A DNA stretch of 64,000 nt, taken from positions 62,001-126,000 of the forward strand of contig NZ_REEZ01000012.1 in NCBI RefSeq assembly GCF_003990445.1, read 5' to 3'. This stretch comes from Pararhodobacter zhoushanensis (GTDB taxonomy: Bacteria; Pseudomonadota; Alphaproteobacteria; Rhodobacterales; Rhodobacteraceae). The notes beneath the pieces are model-generated. The model searched no databases. It worked only from the letters and a program-made list of their open reading frames with translations, and was not told the origin of the DNA. Positions 8,256-15,687 of the stretch are shown here, piece after piece (the first letter of the stretch is position 1; each line of letters opens with the position of its first letter). The translations under genes were made by a program, and so were the position numbers.

Positions 8256-9050
8256 ATGTCCGACGCCACACCTCCCGTCCCGCCGATCCTGTCGGACAAG
8301 CATCACGAATCCCCGTCCGCCTTCACGCCTGAAAGCCTGCTGCGCGAGGCGCGCCGCCAGAAAGGTGCCGATACCGTTGCGGTGCCGAAGGTCTGTCTGC
8401 TCGACCCTGATGGTGACATCGTGCGCCAACTGCGTGCAGACGGCCACGCGCAGCGGCACCAAGGATGGGTCTGCTACCACACTGACATGTGGGTCTTCGA
8501 CCTCGGTGGCCACGAGATCGGCGTGGTCGGCTGCGCTGTCGGCGCTCCCTTTGCTGTGCTGGTGGCCGAGGAGATGTTCGCCTCCGGATGCGAACTGCTG
8601 CTCAGCGTCACCTCCTCGGGACAGATCACGCCACAGGGCGCGCCGCCTTATTTCATCCTGATCGACCAGGCGTGGCGTGATGAAGGCACGAGCTACCACT
8701 ATCTCCCGCCTTCGTACTGGAGCGCCGCGCCCGAAGGGCTTCTTTCCCGACTGGATAGTGCGTTCGAAAACGGCCCACGCGTGCTTACCGGTGCGACCTG
8801 GACCACCGACGCCCCGTTCCGCGAGACGGAGGCCGCAATCGCTGCGGCGCGGTCGCGTGGAATCCTGGCGGTCGAGATGGAAGCGGCGGCGCTCTATGCA
8901 TTTGCCAAGGCACGGGATCGCGACGTGATCTGCCTTGCGCATGTCACCAACCAGATGGGCACCATCGAGGGCGACTTCGAAAAGGGCGAGGCGAACGGCA
9001 CCGCCGATGCCCTCGCCGTTGTCTCGCGCATCATCGCGCGCCTGTGCTGA
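8256..9050 (+). CDS. Nucleoside phosphorylase (PNP/UDP family)
   Basis: This 264-residue protein belongs to the purine/uridine phosphorylase superfamily, which cleaves nucleosides with phosphate. Supporting segments are GCAVGAPFAVLVAEEMFASG near residue 88 (glycine-rich phosphate region), the line LLLSVTSSGQI near 112, TGATWTTDAPFRET near 175, and the hallmark VEMEAAALYAFAKARD near 207, where the glutamates contact ribose and base. Substrate specificity cannot be read. It has AGGAAG upstream of ATG 8256. It follows directly after the truncated rhodanese fragment and faces the Crp/Fnr-type regulator, so it is probably a survivor of the original chromosomal or plasmid backbone. Confidence 0.85.
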   Translation: MSDATPPVPPILSDKHHESPSAFTPESLLREARRQKGADTVAVPKVCLLDPDGDIVRQLRADGHAQRHQGWVCYHTDMWVFDLGGHEIGVVGCAVGAPFAVLVAEEMFASGCELLLSVTSSGQITPQGAPPYFILIDQAWRDEGTSYHYLPPSYWSAAPEGLLSRLDSAFENGPRVLTGATWTTDAPFRETEAAIAAARSRGILAVEMEAAALYAFAKARDRDVICLAHVTNQMGTIEGDFEKGEANGTADALAVVSRIIARLC

Positions 9051-9159
9051 GCCGCAGCTTTAGCAAGACCGCTCACAGCGTCGTGCCGCTCTGGCCGAGC
9101 GTGACCTGGTCTGCATCACATGAAATGGTGCCGGCCCGTCCGCCACAGGTCTGACGGGC

Positions 9160-9708
9160 TCAACTGCGCGCTTTGATCTGACGACGGGCAAGCTCGCGGT
9201 AAAGCGCCTCGCGTGACACGCATAGTTCGCTGGCCACATCCTGCCACCGACCTTTGTCAGGCAGTGCATGCCCGTCGCAGAGCCAGGCGTCCAGCCGATC
9301 CGCAACCTTGGGCAGTGACCGGATCTCCGCGCGCACCCGGGCCGCTTGGACCGACCGCGCAAGCGTCTGCATCCAGCGCTCCGCAAGGTCGGGGTCCGCC
9401 TTTAACCGCGCTCGGAAGAATTGACGCGGCAAGACCGCTGCGACGCAGGCAGCCGATGCCACCGCGTCGCAGTGATAGACCTCGGACCAGGCAGAGGCTT
9501 CGGCAAGGATCTGCCCGGCTCCCGCGCGATGCAGGATCAGCCGAAGCCCATGGCCTGTATGACGGACGAGATCGGCGCGCCCGTCCCGGAGCAGCATCAT
9601 CGACACCACCTTGTCACCCGCACGGAAAAGGGTCTCCCCGGCGGCGAAATCCCGCACCGTTGCATCAGCAAAAAGGTCTTCGAGTACCTCTGACATGATC
9701 ATGATCAT
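9160..9708 (-). CDS. Crp/Fnr-family transcriptional regulator
   Basis: This ~182-residue regulator has an N-terminal cyclic-nucleotide-binding-like jelly roll (FAAGETLFRAGDKVVSMMLL and a short GRADLVRHTG strand) and a C-terminal winged helix with the helix-turn-helix GRWQDVASELCVSREALYRE. It is shorter than Crp or Fnr and lacks the N-terminal cysteine cluster of Fnr, so it is unlikely to bind an oxygen-sensing iron-sulfur centre. The effector is unknown. Three in-frame ATGs (9708, 9702, 9696) lie in a 14-base palindrome; none has a clear ribosome binding site. It is divergent from the small exported protein at 9763, 54 bases away, and may regulate it. Confidence 0.85.
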   Translation of the reverse strand: MIMIMSEVLEDLFADATVRDFAAGETLFRAGDKVVSMMLLRDGRADLVRHTGHGLRLILHRAGAGQILAEASAWSEVYHCDAVASAACVAAVLPRQFFRARLKADPDLAERWMQTLARSVQAARVRAEIRSLPKVADRLDAWLCDGHALPDKGRWQDVASELCVSREALYRELARRQIKARS

Positions 9709-9762
9709 ATGAGGCGCGGCTGTCAGATGCGAGAGAAGGAGAAACACCTCAGGAGTCTCTTG

Positions 9763-10347
9763 ATGTTCCGCTTTGCTTTCGCCCTTTGCGCCATGGCCTT
9801 TCCTATGGACCTTTTCGCTCAGACCCACGGCCTTTCCCCATATGCGGGGCTGGAAAGCCGCGAGATCAAAAGCCTGTCTGAGGTTGATCTGGAAGATCTG
9901 CGCCTCGGGCGCGGATGGGGACTGGCCCTTGCCGCCGAACTGAACGGCGTGCCCGGGCCGGCGCATCTGCTCGAGTTGGAAGCCGAGCTGGATCTGGACG
10001 CCGGTCAGGTCGCGGCCATCGAGGACATTTTCGCCGCTATGCAGGCCGAGGCGCAGGAGGCGGGCGAGCGCTTCATTGCGGCCGAAGCGGCAATTGAGTC
10101 TGCCTTCCGGGATGGCGGCATGACGCCGGACGCCTTGCGCGCCCTGATCGACACATCTGCCGCCGCCCGGGCCGAATTGCGGTTCATCCACCTCTCGCGC
10201 CACGTCGAGACGCCGCCCTTGCTGACGGCCGACCAGATCGCGCGTTACAACGATCTGCGGGGCTATGGTGCCGCCGATCCCTGCGACGCCGTGCCTGGGG
10301 GCCATGACGCCGGGATGTGGCGCCGTCACAATGGTTGCGATGGGTGA
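9763..10347 (+). CDS. Small exported protein, Spy/CpxP-like periplasmic sensor or chaperone
   Basis: This 194-residue protein starts with a signal peptide (FRFAFALCAMAFPMDLFAQ). The mature part is almost entirely helical, with SLSEVDLEDLRLGRGWGLA, a long acidic amphipathic stretch (LELEAELDLDAGQVAAIED, then Ala/Glu-rich) and LTADQIARYNDLRGY. The layout resembles the LTXXQ/Spy-CpxP and heavy-metal-resistance periplasmic helical proteins, where the DQ.ARY block replaces LTxxQ. Function is not certain. ATG 9763 is supported by AGGAGT eight bases upstream; open frame extends to 9709 but without a binding site. It is divergent from the Crp/Fnr-type gene, suggesting joint control. Confidence 0.7.
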   Translation: MFRFAFALCAMAFPMDLFAQTHGLSPYAGLESREIKSLSEVDLEDLRLGRGWGLALAAELNGVPGPAHLLELEAELDLDAGQVAAIEDIFAAMQAEAQEAGERFIAAEAAIESAFRDGGMTPDALRALIDTSAAARAELRFIHLSRHVETPPLLTADQIARYNDLRGYGAADPCDAVPGGHDAGMWRRHNGCDG

Positions 10348-10435
10348 AAAATCGCGTCCAGAGGATTTCCCGAGAGCCGTCGGTCCCGCAATCGGGGCGA
10401 GTTGACCCTGAAGCGTGGCCCCGCCGCTCCATCCG

Positions 10436-10756
10436 TCAGTTGATTGCTAAGTCCTCAGCCATACCGCCTGCCTCCAGCGCCTCCACGAACCACTGCGGTT
10501 TGCGCCCCCGACCGGACCAGGTGAGCGCCGGGTTCTCAGGGTGCCGGTATTTCGCCACCGCAGGCGCACGGGAGGATTTCGTCTCAGTGCCGACGAGTTC
10601 GGCCAGGCAGTAACCGAGGTCCCGGGCGAGAGCTTCCACCTTGGCGCGGGCTTCCGCCTTCTGCCGATCCTCAAAGGTGGAGATCGCCTTGGCGACGTCC
10701 TTCTGCATTTTCTTCAGCTCGCGAAGCGACAACGCCTCGAGATCGTAATCAGCCAT
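10436..10756 (-). CDS. H-NS family nucleoid-associated protein
   Basis: This 106-residue protein has an N-terminal coiled coil for oligomerisation (LRELKKMQKDVAKAISTFED, then Lys/Ala-rich) and a C-terminal DNA-binding block KYRHPENPALTWSGRGRKPQ, the conserved H-NS/HvrA motif in which the RGRKP loop enters the minor groove of AT-rich DNA. Proteobacterial H-NS proteins silence horizontally acquired genes and many conjugative plasmids carry one to lower their cost to the host; that role is inferred here. It sits near the border between the nitrate cluster and the mobile-element block. Neighbours on both sides are read rightward, so it is a single-gene unit. Confidence 0.92.
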   Translation of the reverse strand: MADYDLEALSLRELKKMQKDVAKAISTFEDRQKAEARAKVEALARDLGYCLAELVGTETKSSRAPAVAKYRHPENPALTWSGRGRKPQWFVEALEAGGMAEDLAIN

Positions 10757-11125
10757 TGATGCGGTCCGTGTCCTGAATGTCCCGGTATCGATAGCCCTTC
10801 GCGGCAGGCTACCGCAACTCCCGGAAGGCAGGGGCAGGGGTGGCAGAGGCTGGTGATCGCAGTTTCGTCGCTAGGGAGGTGCTGGGCTTGGGTTCAGGCA
10901 GTCCCGATTGGCAGGGTGACAGGGTCTGGCATGGGCTCCCCGCGCCTCTCTGGCTTCCGGGCCATCCCTTCGACTGACAATCCCCTAATCCCGTTCGGGC
11001 TCTCGCGCGCAACCCCGCGTCAGTCCGGGCCGTGTTGCCCCTTTGGGGCTGCCCGCTCCACCCCGGTCCTCTGGGGGTTTCCGGTGTCCATGCTGTCCAC
11101 CGTGCACGCGTCACCCGACGGGCTT
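10757..11125. other. Non-coding stretch before ssb
   Basis: Between the H-NS gene and the ssb leader there is about 370 bases without a credible gene. Open frames here have no binding sites and no family resemblance. The H-NS promoter must lie at its left end (read leftward) and the ssb promoter in its right part. I see no tRNA or repeat. Confidence 0.5.
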
Positions 11126-11166
11126 TTTCCGGGTCTTGTCGAAGGGACGGTCCCGAAGACAGGAAA
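11126..11166 (+). promoter_or_regulatory. Nested stem-loop leader before ssb
   Basis: Three nested stems stand 15 bases before the ssb start: TTTCC (11126-11130) with GGAAA (11162-11166), GTCTT (11133-11137) with AAGAC (11156-11160), and GGGA (11144-11147) with TCCC (11151-11154). The right outer arm is followed by the ribosome binding site AGGAG. Shape and position match the leaders before other genes of this block. Confidence 0.55.
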
Positions 11167-11180
11167 CACAGGAGCTAATC

Positions 11181-11585
11181 ATGCAAAACATCGTCATCCT
11201 CGCCGGCAACATCGGCCAAAAACCCGAAGCCCGCACCACCCAAGGCGGCACCAACATCACCAACTTCAGCCTCGCCACCTCTCGCCCCCGCCTCTCGGAA
11301 GGTCGCGTCCTTCGCGACGAGAACGGCTACCGGGTCATGGACACCGAATGGCACCGCATCACCTGCTTCAACGGTCTCGGCAAGACGGTCGCGGAGCATT
11401 GCGAAAAGGGCATGAAGGTCCTCGTCCACGGCCGCATCCACTACAGCAAGTGGATCGACAGCATGGGGAACGACCGCTACGGCTGCGAGATCATCGCCGA
11501 AAAGGTCGACTTCCTGAGCCGCCCGAAGTCGGCCGAGAACGAAAACCCCGAGTTGGTCGACCGCGACGACGAGATCCCGTTCTGA
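11181..11585 (+). CDS. ssb: Single-stranded DNA-binding protein
   Basis: This 134-residue OB-fold protein coats single-stranded DNA during replication, repair or the entry of a conjugated strand. It shows the SSB start (QNIVILAGNIGQKPEARTTQ), the core EWHRITCFNGLGKTVAEHCE, the strand GMKVLVHGRIHYSKW and the acidic C-terminal tip DDEIPF through which SSB recruits partner proteins. It is shorter than chromosomal SSB because the flexible linker is almost absent, as in many plasmid-borne copies. AGGAG precedes ATG 11181 by 7 bases. The open frame extends upstream to 11043 through the leader hairpin, which I regard as untranslated. Confidence 0.95.
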   Translation: MQNIVILAGNIGQKPEARTTQGGTNITNFSLATSRPRLSEGRVLRDENGYRVMDTEWHRITCFNGLGKTVAEHCEKGMKVLVHGRIHYSKWIDSMGNDRYGCEIIAEKVDFLSRPKSAENENPELVDRDDEIPF

Positions 11586-11603
11586 GGAACGGGGTCTCTC
11601 CCT

Positions 11604-11633
11604 CGGACCCGGCGGGGCAACCCGCCGGGTTCG
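11604..11633 (+). terminator. Strong hairpin after ssb
   Basis: A 13-pair stem with one wobble pair (left arm 11604-11616, right arm 11621-11633) encloses the stable tetraloop GCAA, starting 18 bases after the ssb stop. No T run follows, so it may be a rho-assisted terminator or an mRNA 3'-end protecting hairpin. Core: ACCCGGCGGG / CCCGCCGGGT. Confidence 0.6.
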
Positions 11634-11728
11634 CGGCACTGCCGCAAGGCAGCTTCGAGCCCAGACTCACCGATGCTGCGGGGCGCGCGAATGTCGGCTT
11701 TCGTCCGGCGCGTCGCACCATGATGGAG

Positions 11729-12580
11729 TTAGTCAGCTTCCACCAAGTCACTCCGGGCATCGCGGATGATCATCCACGACGAATGCAGGAAAAGCCCCGC
11801 GATCGCGAACGCGACGATCAGGTCGGGCCATGCACTGCCAAGCCACGCGACCAGCCCGGCGGCGATGACCACGGCGAGGTTGCCGATGGCGTCGTTGCGA
11901 GAGAACAGCCAGACGGCTCGCATATTGGCATCACCCTTGCGGTGCTTTAGCAGCGGCAGCACCGCGAGGATGTTTACGATCAGCGCACCTACCGCGAAGG
12001 CTCCCATCAACCCGGCTTCTGGCGTGGTCTGGTTGAGGACACGCCAGAGCGTGCTGCCGACAACGCCAAGGCCCAGAAGGCCCAGAAACACGCCTTGGAT
12101 CATCGCCGACCGCGCCCGCCATGTCAGGCTCCAGCCGATGGCGAGCAGGCCCAGAAACGTGATCGCACCATCGCCCAGAAAATCGAGCGCGTCTGCCTTC
12201 AGCGCCTGCGAACCGGACAGGAACCCGCCGAACATTTCGACCACGCCGTATCCGAGATTGAGCGCGACCACGATCCAGAGCGCGCGGCGATAGCTCGGGT
12301 CCTTGTAGGCCGGATCGGACGATGTATCGCCGTCCTCGATCTTCTCGAAACCGTAGCCGGTCGCGTCGAGCGCGGGCCGCACTTTCGGCAGATCGCCGTC
12401 CGCGATCCGCAATGTCATGATGTGGGTGGCGGCGGACACTTTCACGTCGCCTTCGGCCACGCCCGCAGACCGGGCCGCGCGCTCGATCTCGGCGGCATCT
12501 TTCGCGCAGTCCATGCCTTGCACCCGCATTCGGATCGGGGAGGAGGCTGTCGCCAACTTGCTGTTATCGGGCTGGCTCAT
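11729..12580 (-). CDS. Cation diffusion facilitator with N-terminal heavy-metal-associated-like domain
   Basis: This 283-residue inner-membrane protein should export a divalent or heavy metal by proton antiport. Residues 15-80 resemble an HMA domain (MRVQGMDCAKDAAEIERAAR), although the second metal-binding cysteine is replaced (GMDCAKD). About six membrane helices follow. The CDF metal-site residues are visible as ALKADALDFLGDG in helix 2 and FSRNDAIGNLAVVIAAGLVA in helix 5; the His/Ser substitutions leave the metal open, perhaps lead, zinc or cadmium. The long cytoplasmic C-terminal domain of ordinary CDFs is absent, so the protein ends soon after helix 6. It is divergent from the ArsR gene at 12644, its probable repressor. 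Confidence 0.85.
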   Translation of the reverse strand: MSQPDNSKLATASSPIRMRVQGMDCAKDAAEIERAARSAGVAEGDVKVSAATHIMTLRIADGDLPKVRPALDATGYGFEKIEDGDTSSDPAYKDPSYRRALWIVVALNLGYGVVEMFGGFLSGSQALKADALDFLGDGAITFLGLLAIGWSLTWRARSAMIQGVFLGLLGLGVVGSTLWRVLNQTTPEAGLMGAFAVGALIVNILAVLPLLKHRKGDANMRAVWLFSRNDAIGNLAVVIAAGLVAWLGSAWPDLIVAFAIAGLFLHSSWMIIRDARSDLVEAD

Positions 12581-12643
12581 GTGCGATCCTTTTTGTGGTG
12601 GCGGGCGAAAAGGTACGCTGCTAACGTATCAGTGGATAATGAT

Positions 12644-12994
12644 ATGACAGCGCAAAACATTCAAGACGATCTTTCGGCACCCGATACACTGGAACTGCGG
12701 GCAAAGCTCTTCCGGGGCCTAAGCGATCCCAGCCGTCTGACGATCCTCGATGCGCTGGTGTCGGACGAACGCAACGTGCAGGAAATCGTCGGGCATACGG
12801 GTTTGGGTCAGCCCAACGTCTCGAACCATCTGCGCTGTCTGCTGGAATGCGGGCTGGTCAGTCGCCGCAGCAAAGGCCGCTTCGTTCGGTATCGTCTGGC
12901 GGACAGGCGGGTCGCCGATCTCATCCGTGATGCAGATCAGCTACTTGCCTCGACAGCCAACGGAGTTGATGCCTGCCAAAGCTATACGGACTAA
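12644..12994 (+). CDS. ArsR/SmtB-family metal-responsive repressor
   Basis: This 116-residue protein is a dimeric winged-helix repressor. Visible parts are LRAKLFRGLSDPSRLTILDA (helix 1-2), the recognition helix in GLGQPNVSNHLRCLLECGLV and the wing SRRSKGRFVRYRLADRRV. Cysteines at HLRCLLECG and near the end (VDACQSYTD) are candidate metal ligands, as in CmtR-type sensors. It is divergent from the CDF exporter with 63 bases between starts, so one operator probably controls both. ATG at 12644 was chosen over the long upstream open frame because the domain begins there and the earlier frame would run antisense through the exporter gene. Confidence 0.9.
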   Translation: MTAQNIQDDLSAPDTLELRAKLFRGLSDPSRLTILDALVSDERNVQEIVGHTGLGQPNVSNHLRCLLECGLVSRRSKGRFVRYRLADRRVADLIRDADQLLASTANGVDACQSYTD

Positions 12995-13129
12995 CCGGCG
13001 CGACCTGCTGCAATGTCCTATCGGTGCGCCAAACCTGAAGCAGCCATCTGCGCATCCGCAGCGAATGCACCCTTTGTCCGCATTTCTGCTGATCATGCAA
13101 AGCTTTCGAGAGTAAGAGGAGTGCCGGTT

Positions 13130-13182
13130 TCCCGGTGACGGGTTGATGGCTGGGAGAGTGGCTCCCGGCGCCCGTCGCGGGA
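13130..13182 (+). promoter_or_regulatory. Structured leader with AGTGG loop before the DUF932 gene
   Basis: An outer stem pairs 13130-13142 (TCCCGGTGACGGG) with 13171-13182 (CCCGTCGCGGGA), leaving one bulged G at 13135. An inner hairpin pairs CTGGGAG (13150-13156) with CTCCCGG (13162-13168) around the loop AGTGG. The structure ends 8 bases before the ATG. The leader at 15011-15059 has the same plan and loop with compensated stems. Confidence 0.65.
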
Positions 13183-13190
13183 GATAGCAG

Positions 13191-14390
13191 ATGGGCGTTG
13201 TAGAAGTTCTGGACCCGGTTGCACCGGCGCGGGTTGCTGGCTGGAAAGTGGATGTAAGCCGAGGCGAGCGGAACGGGCGGGTGTCGTCCGAATGGTTCAA
13301 CCGGCCCGATGACGAGCGGTATCTGTCGCTCGATGATCTCTGGGCTAATGTGAAAGGTCGGTCCGAGCGCAGCCGCAGCCGGGTGGTGCAGACTGCTGAC
13401 ATCCGTGTCGAGGCCGCGCGCGACAACCCCGAGCGGTTGCACCTGGTCCTGCCGAAAGCGCAGGAGCCGGTTGCGCCCACGCATTGGGCGTTCGGCCAGC
13501 TTGCTAGCATCGTCGGCGCGCCAGCCTCCTACCTGCGGCAGCTGCCCGCGCCGCTGGCGGGGATCAACCTGCAATACGGCCTGACCAACCACCGCGCCGA
13601 GCAGGTGAAGACCTTCGAGACGGAAGATGGCCGCACCGAACTGCGCGCGGTGACCGGCCCCGATTATGGCCGCATCCACGATTTCGAGCTGGTCGAGGCG
13701 GTGCAGCGCATCGCGGGCAATGGCACCGGCGACACGCGCTGGAAGGTGCCGGGCGTGCTGGATTGGTCGACCGGCGTCTATAACCCCGATGTCGAAATCA
13801 GCCGCGACACGACCACGCTCTATGCCTCGGACCGCGATGTCTTCCTGTTTCTTGTCGATGATCGCAACCCGATCGAGGCGGGCAAGTTGGCGGACGGCTC
13901 TCCCGACCTCTACTTCCGGGGCTTTTACTGCTGGAATTCGGAGGTGGGCGCCAAGACCCTCGGCATGGCGAGCTTCTACCTGCGGGCAGTGTGCCAGAAC
14001 CGCAACCTCTGGGGCGTCGAGGATTTTCAGGAGATCCGGATCCGCCATTCGAAATACGCCGCCTCGCGCTTTGCCCATGAGGCGGCCCCGGCGCTGACGC
14101 GCTTCGCCAATTCCTCGCCGCAGGGGTTCGTGAACGGCATCAAGGCCGCGCGGCAGCAGATCGTGGCGCGCAGCGACGAAGATCGCGCGGATTTCCTGCG
14201 CAAGCGGGGCTTCTCGAAGGCGGAGTCCGGCAAGATCATCGAGAAAGTGCTGATGGAAGAAGGCCGCCCGCCCGAGAGTATCTTCGATTTCGTGCAGGGC
14301 ATAACGCGGCTTGCGCGCGACAAGACCCAGCAGGATGCCCGCCTCGACATGGAAGGGCGCGCCAAGAAGCTCCTCGACCGGGTCGGCTGA
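13191..14390 (+). CDS. DUF932 phage/plasmid-like protein
   Basis: This 399-residue protein belongs to DUF932, common on plasmids and phages of alphaproteobacteria; its function is unknown. Recognisable parts include THWAFGQLASIVGAPASYLR near residue 98, RTELRAVTGPDYGRIHDFEL near 148, TLYASDRDVFLFLVDDRNPI near 208, and the block FRGFYCWNSEVGAKTLGMAS near 242 followed by CQNRNLWGV. The C-terminal third is helical and charged. It follows the structured leader directly and ends just before an intrinsic terminator, so it forms a single-gene transcript. A role in DNA protection or antirestriction is often suggested from its neighbours but is not shown. Confidence 0.85.
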   Translation: MGVVEVLDPVAPARVAGWKVDVSRGERNGRVSSEWFNRPDDERYLSLDDLWANVKGRSERSRSRVVQTADIRVEAARDNPERLHLVLPKAQEPVAPTHWAFGQLASIVGAPASYLRQLPAPLAGINLQYGLTNHRAEQVKTFETEDGRTELRAVTGPDYGRIHDFELVEAVQRIAGNGTGDTRWKVPGVLDWSTGVYNPDVEISRDTTTLYASDRDVFLFLVDDRNPIEAGKLADGSPDLYFRGFYCWNSEVGAKTLGMASFYLRAVCQNRNLWGVEDFQEIRIRHSKYAASRFAHEAAPALTRFANSSPQGFVNGIKAARQQIVARSDEDRADFLRKRGFSKAESGKIIEKVLMEEGRPPESIFDFVQGITRLARDKTQQDARLDMEGRAKKLLDRVG

Positions 14391-14404
14391 CAGAGCCCCC
14401 ACGC

Positions 14405-14445
14405 AGCGATCGCCCGACACCGGGGCGGTCGCTGTAGCCTTTTTC
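14405..14445 (+). terminator. Intrinsic terminator after the DUF932 gene
   Basis: Left arm AGCGATCGCCC (14405-14415) and right arm GGGCGGTCGCT (14423-14433) form an 11-pair stem with one wobble pair and a 7-base loop, followed by a TTTTT run at 14440-14444. This is a canonical rho-independent terminator 15 bases after the DUF932 stop. Confidence 0.85.
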
Positions 14446-14450
14446 TCAAC

Positions 14451-14957
14451 ATGCACGCCGCTTGCCATGCCCCGAAAGGGCAGTGGCTTCGGTGTGCGGA
14501 TTTCAGCGAGACCCTCATGACCCCCCAGGAAGAAACCGTCATTCTCGAGGCCCGCGATATCCTCGGCCGCTACCTAAGCCAGAACCCGGTCATCGGCAGC
14601 TGGCAGGCGCTGATGGACTATTGCGCTTTGACTGTCCGAGGTCCCATCGAGCGATTCCATGTCCTCTATCTCGATCGCAAGAACCGCATAATCGCCGATG
14701 AGCTTTTGTCGACCGGCACAGTCGATCATGTGCCGGTCTATCCGCGCGAGGTGATCAAGCGGGCGCTGATGCTGAACGCCAGCGCCCTGATCCTGATCCA
14801 CAACCACCCGTCGGGTGATCCGACGCCGTCCGAGGCTGATCTCAGCATGACCAAGGAGATCCAGAAGGGCTGCAAGTATCTCGGCCTGACGCTGCATGAC
14901 CACATCATCGTCGGTGCCGGAACGGAGCTGAGCCTGCGGGCGCTCGGCAAGCTCTGA
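14451..14957 (+). CDS. RadC/JAB-domain protein
   Basis: This 168-residue protein is a stand-alone RadC-type JAB (MPN) domain. The metal site motif is complete: LILIHNHPSGDPTPSEADLS near residue 117, with a glutamate upstream at PYREV-like position (VYPREVIKRALML) and the segment FHVLYLDRKNRIIADELLS. It lacks the N-terminal helix-hairpin-helix domain of chromosomal RadC. Such short forms are frequent on plasmids and islands; no activity is established. Start 14451 is given because the frame extends there; ATG 14517 (MTPQEETV) is a good alternative. It is separated from the DUF932 gene by a terminator and so has its own promoter or a read-through. Confidence 0.88.
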   Translation: MHAACHAPKGQWLRCADFSETLMTPQEETVILEARDILGRYLSQNPVIGSWQALMDYCALTVRGPIERFHVLYLDRKNRIIADELLSTGTVDHVPVYPREVIKRALMLNASALILIHNHPSGDPTPSEADLSMTKEIQKGCKYLGLTLHDHIIVGAGTELSLRALGKL

Positions 14958-15010
14958 CGCTGTGGCCAGGTCATCACCGTCGCCCCTTCCAGGAAGAGGG
15001 TGGCGGTTTG

Positions 15011-15059
15011 GTCTTTGACGGATGAGGCGGGGAGAGTGGCTTTCCGCGCCGTTGGAGAC
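15011..15059 (+). promoter_or_regulatory. Structured leader with AGTGG loop before the gene at 15066
   Basis: The outer stem pairs 15012-15021 (TCTTTGACGG) with 15049-15058 (CCGTTGGAGA), ten pairs counting G-U, plus G15011 with C15059. The inner hairpin pairs CGGGGAG (15028-15034) with CTTTCCG (15040-15046) around AGTGG. It ends 6 bases before the ATG. It matches the leader at 13130-13182 in plan, loop and spacing. Confidence 0.65.
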
Positions 15060-15065
15060 ATTGCC

Positions 15066-15584
15066 ATGTTTGACCTTCCCCTGCCGATCCAGCCGAGCCC
15101 GCGTCCGATGGGCCCTGTTCCAAATGGCGCGACTGTCGCTCCTGATCCCAGCCTGCCTTTCGCGCTGACGCGGATGCACCGGACGCCTGCAGCCCTGATG
15201 TCGGGCACCGCTGCCCCCGTGGTCGTTGAGCGTTTTGCGACCTTGGCTGATGCCATGCAAGGGGCGTTTGAGCTTGCCGAGGACAACGGCTCCGATGCAG
15301 CGCCGCAGCTTCTGGCAATCCTTGATTGCGACCAGCGCCTGGTTCTTGCCGGGGCCGCCAGTCATGGCGCTGTGGCTTGGTGTCACCCTGTCGCCAATGC
15401 TCTTGAGGCGCGTGCCGTTGTGACCGAGGCGGTTCAACTTCGCGCCCAGGCTGGCCGTGCCATTGATTGGCACGAGCCTGAATTGGCGCAGCGACTGCGT
15501 CACCGTGCCGATCTGCTGGATGCCCGCCTTGTCGACCCGCTCTGGCGCATTTTTGCCGCCCGCGCTCTGCAGATCGCGGCGTGA
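15066..15584 (+). CDS. Conserved hypothetical protein of the mobile-element block
   Basis: This 172-residue protein is not matched to a family I can name. It begins with a Pro-rich segment (FDLPLPIQPSPRPMGPVP), then an alpha/beta middle part including LLAILDCDQRLVLAGAAS and a C-terminal helical, Arg/Asp-rich part (RLRHRADLLDARLVDPLW). No signal peptide or membrane segment is visible, so it is probably cytoplasmic. ATG 15066 is chosen because it follows the structured leader, which would be inside the gene if the open frame from 15000 were used. Codon use and GC are like the neighbours, and the gene is in the same run as RadC and the DUF6878-like gene. Confidence 0.65.
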   Translation: MFDLPLPIQPSPRPMGPVPNGATVAPDPSLPFALTRMHRTPAALMSGTAAPVVVERFATLADAMQGAFELAEDNGSDAAPQLLAILDCDQRLVLAGAASHGAVAWCHPVANALEARAVVTEAVQLRAQAGRAIDWHEPELAQRLRHRADLLDARLVDPLWRIFAARALQIAA

Positions 15585-15607
15585 CGCCCGAGAGACAGAG
15601 GAGGGAT

Positions 15608-15669
15608 GGGAGGGGTTTGAGCCTTCGGGGGGCAGAGGAGTGCGCCACCCGAGGGCTCTGACCTGTCCT
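15608..15669 (+). promoter_or_regulatory. Long hairpin leader before the gene at 15688
   Basis: The central 11-pair stem is GAGCCTTCGGG (15619-15629) with CCCGAGGGCTC (15648-15658). It continues outward with two interruptions through 15608-15617 and 15660-15669. The strand 5' of it is purine-rich (AGAGACAGAGGAGGG). It lies between the previous stop and ATG 15688. The leader at 19965-20042 has a similar plan. Confidence 0.6.
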
Positions 15670-15687
15670 CACCGAACGGAGACATCC

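Noticed and set aside
9160-9708. Fnr-type oxygen sensor for the nar genes
   Set aside because: The N-terminal cysteine cluster of Fnr is missing, the protein is short, and it is not adjacent to the nar promoter.
12921-14468. 515-codon frame on the - strand over the DUF932 gene
   Set aside because: Antisense shadow; the + strand frame has the recognised family and the terminator sits at its end.
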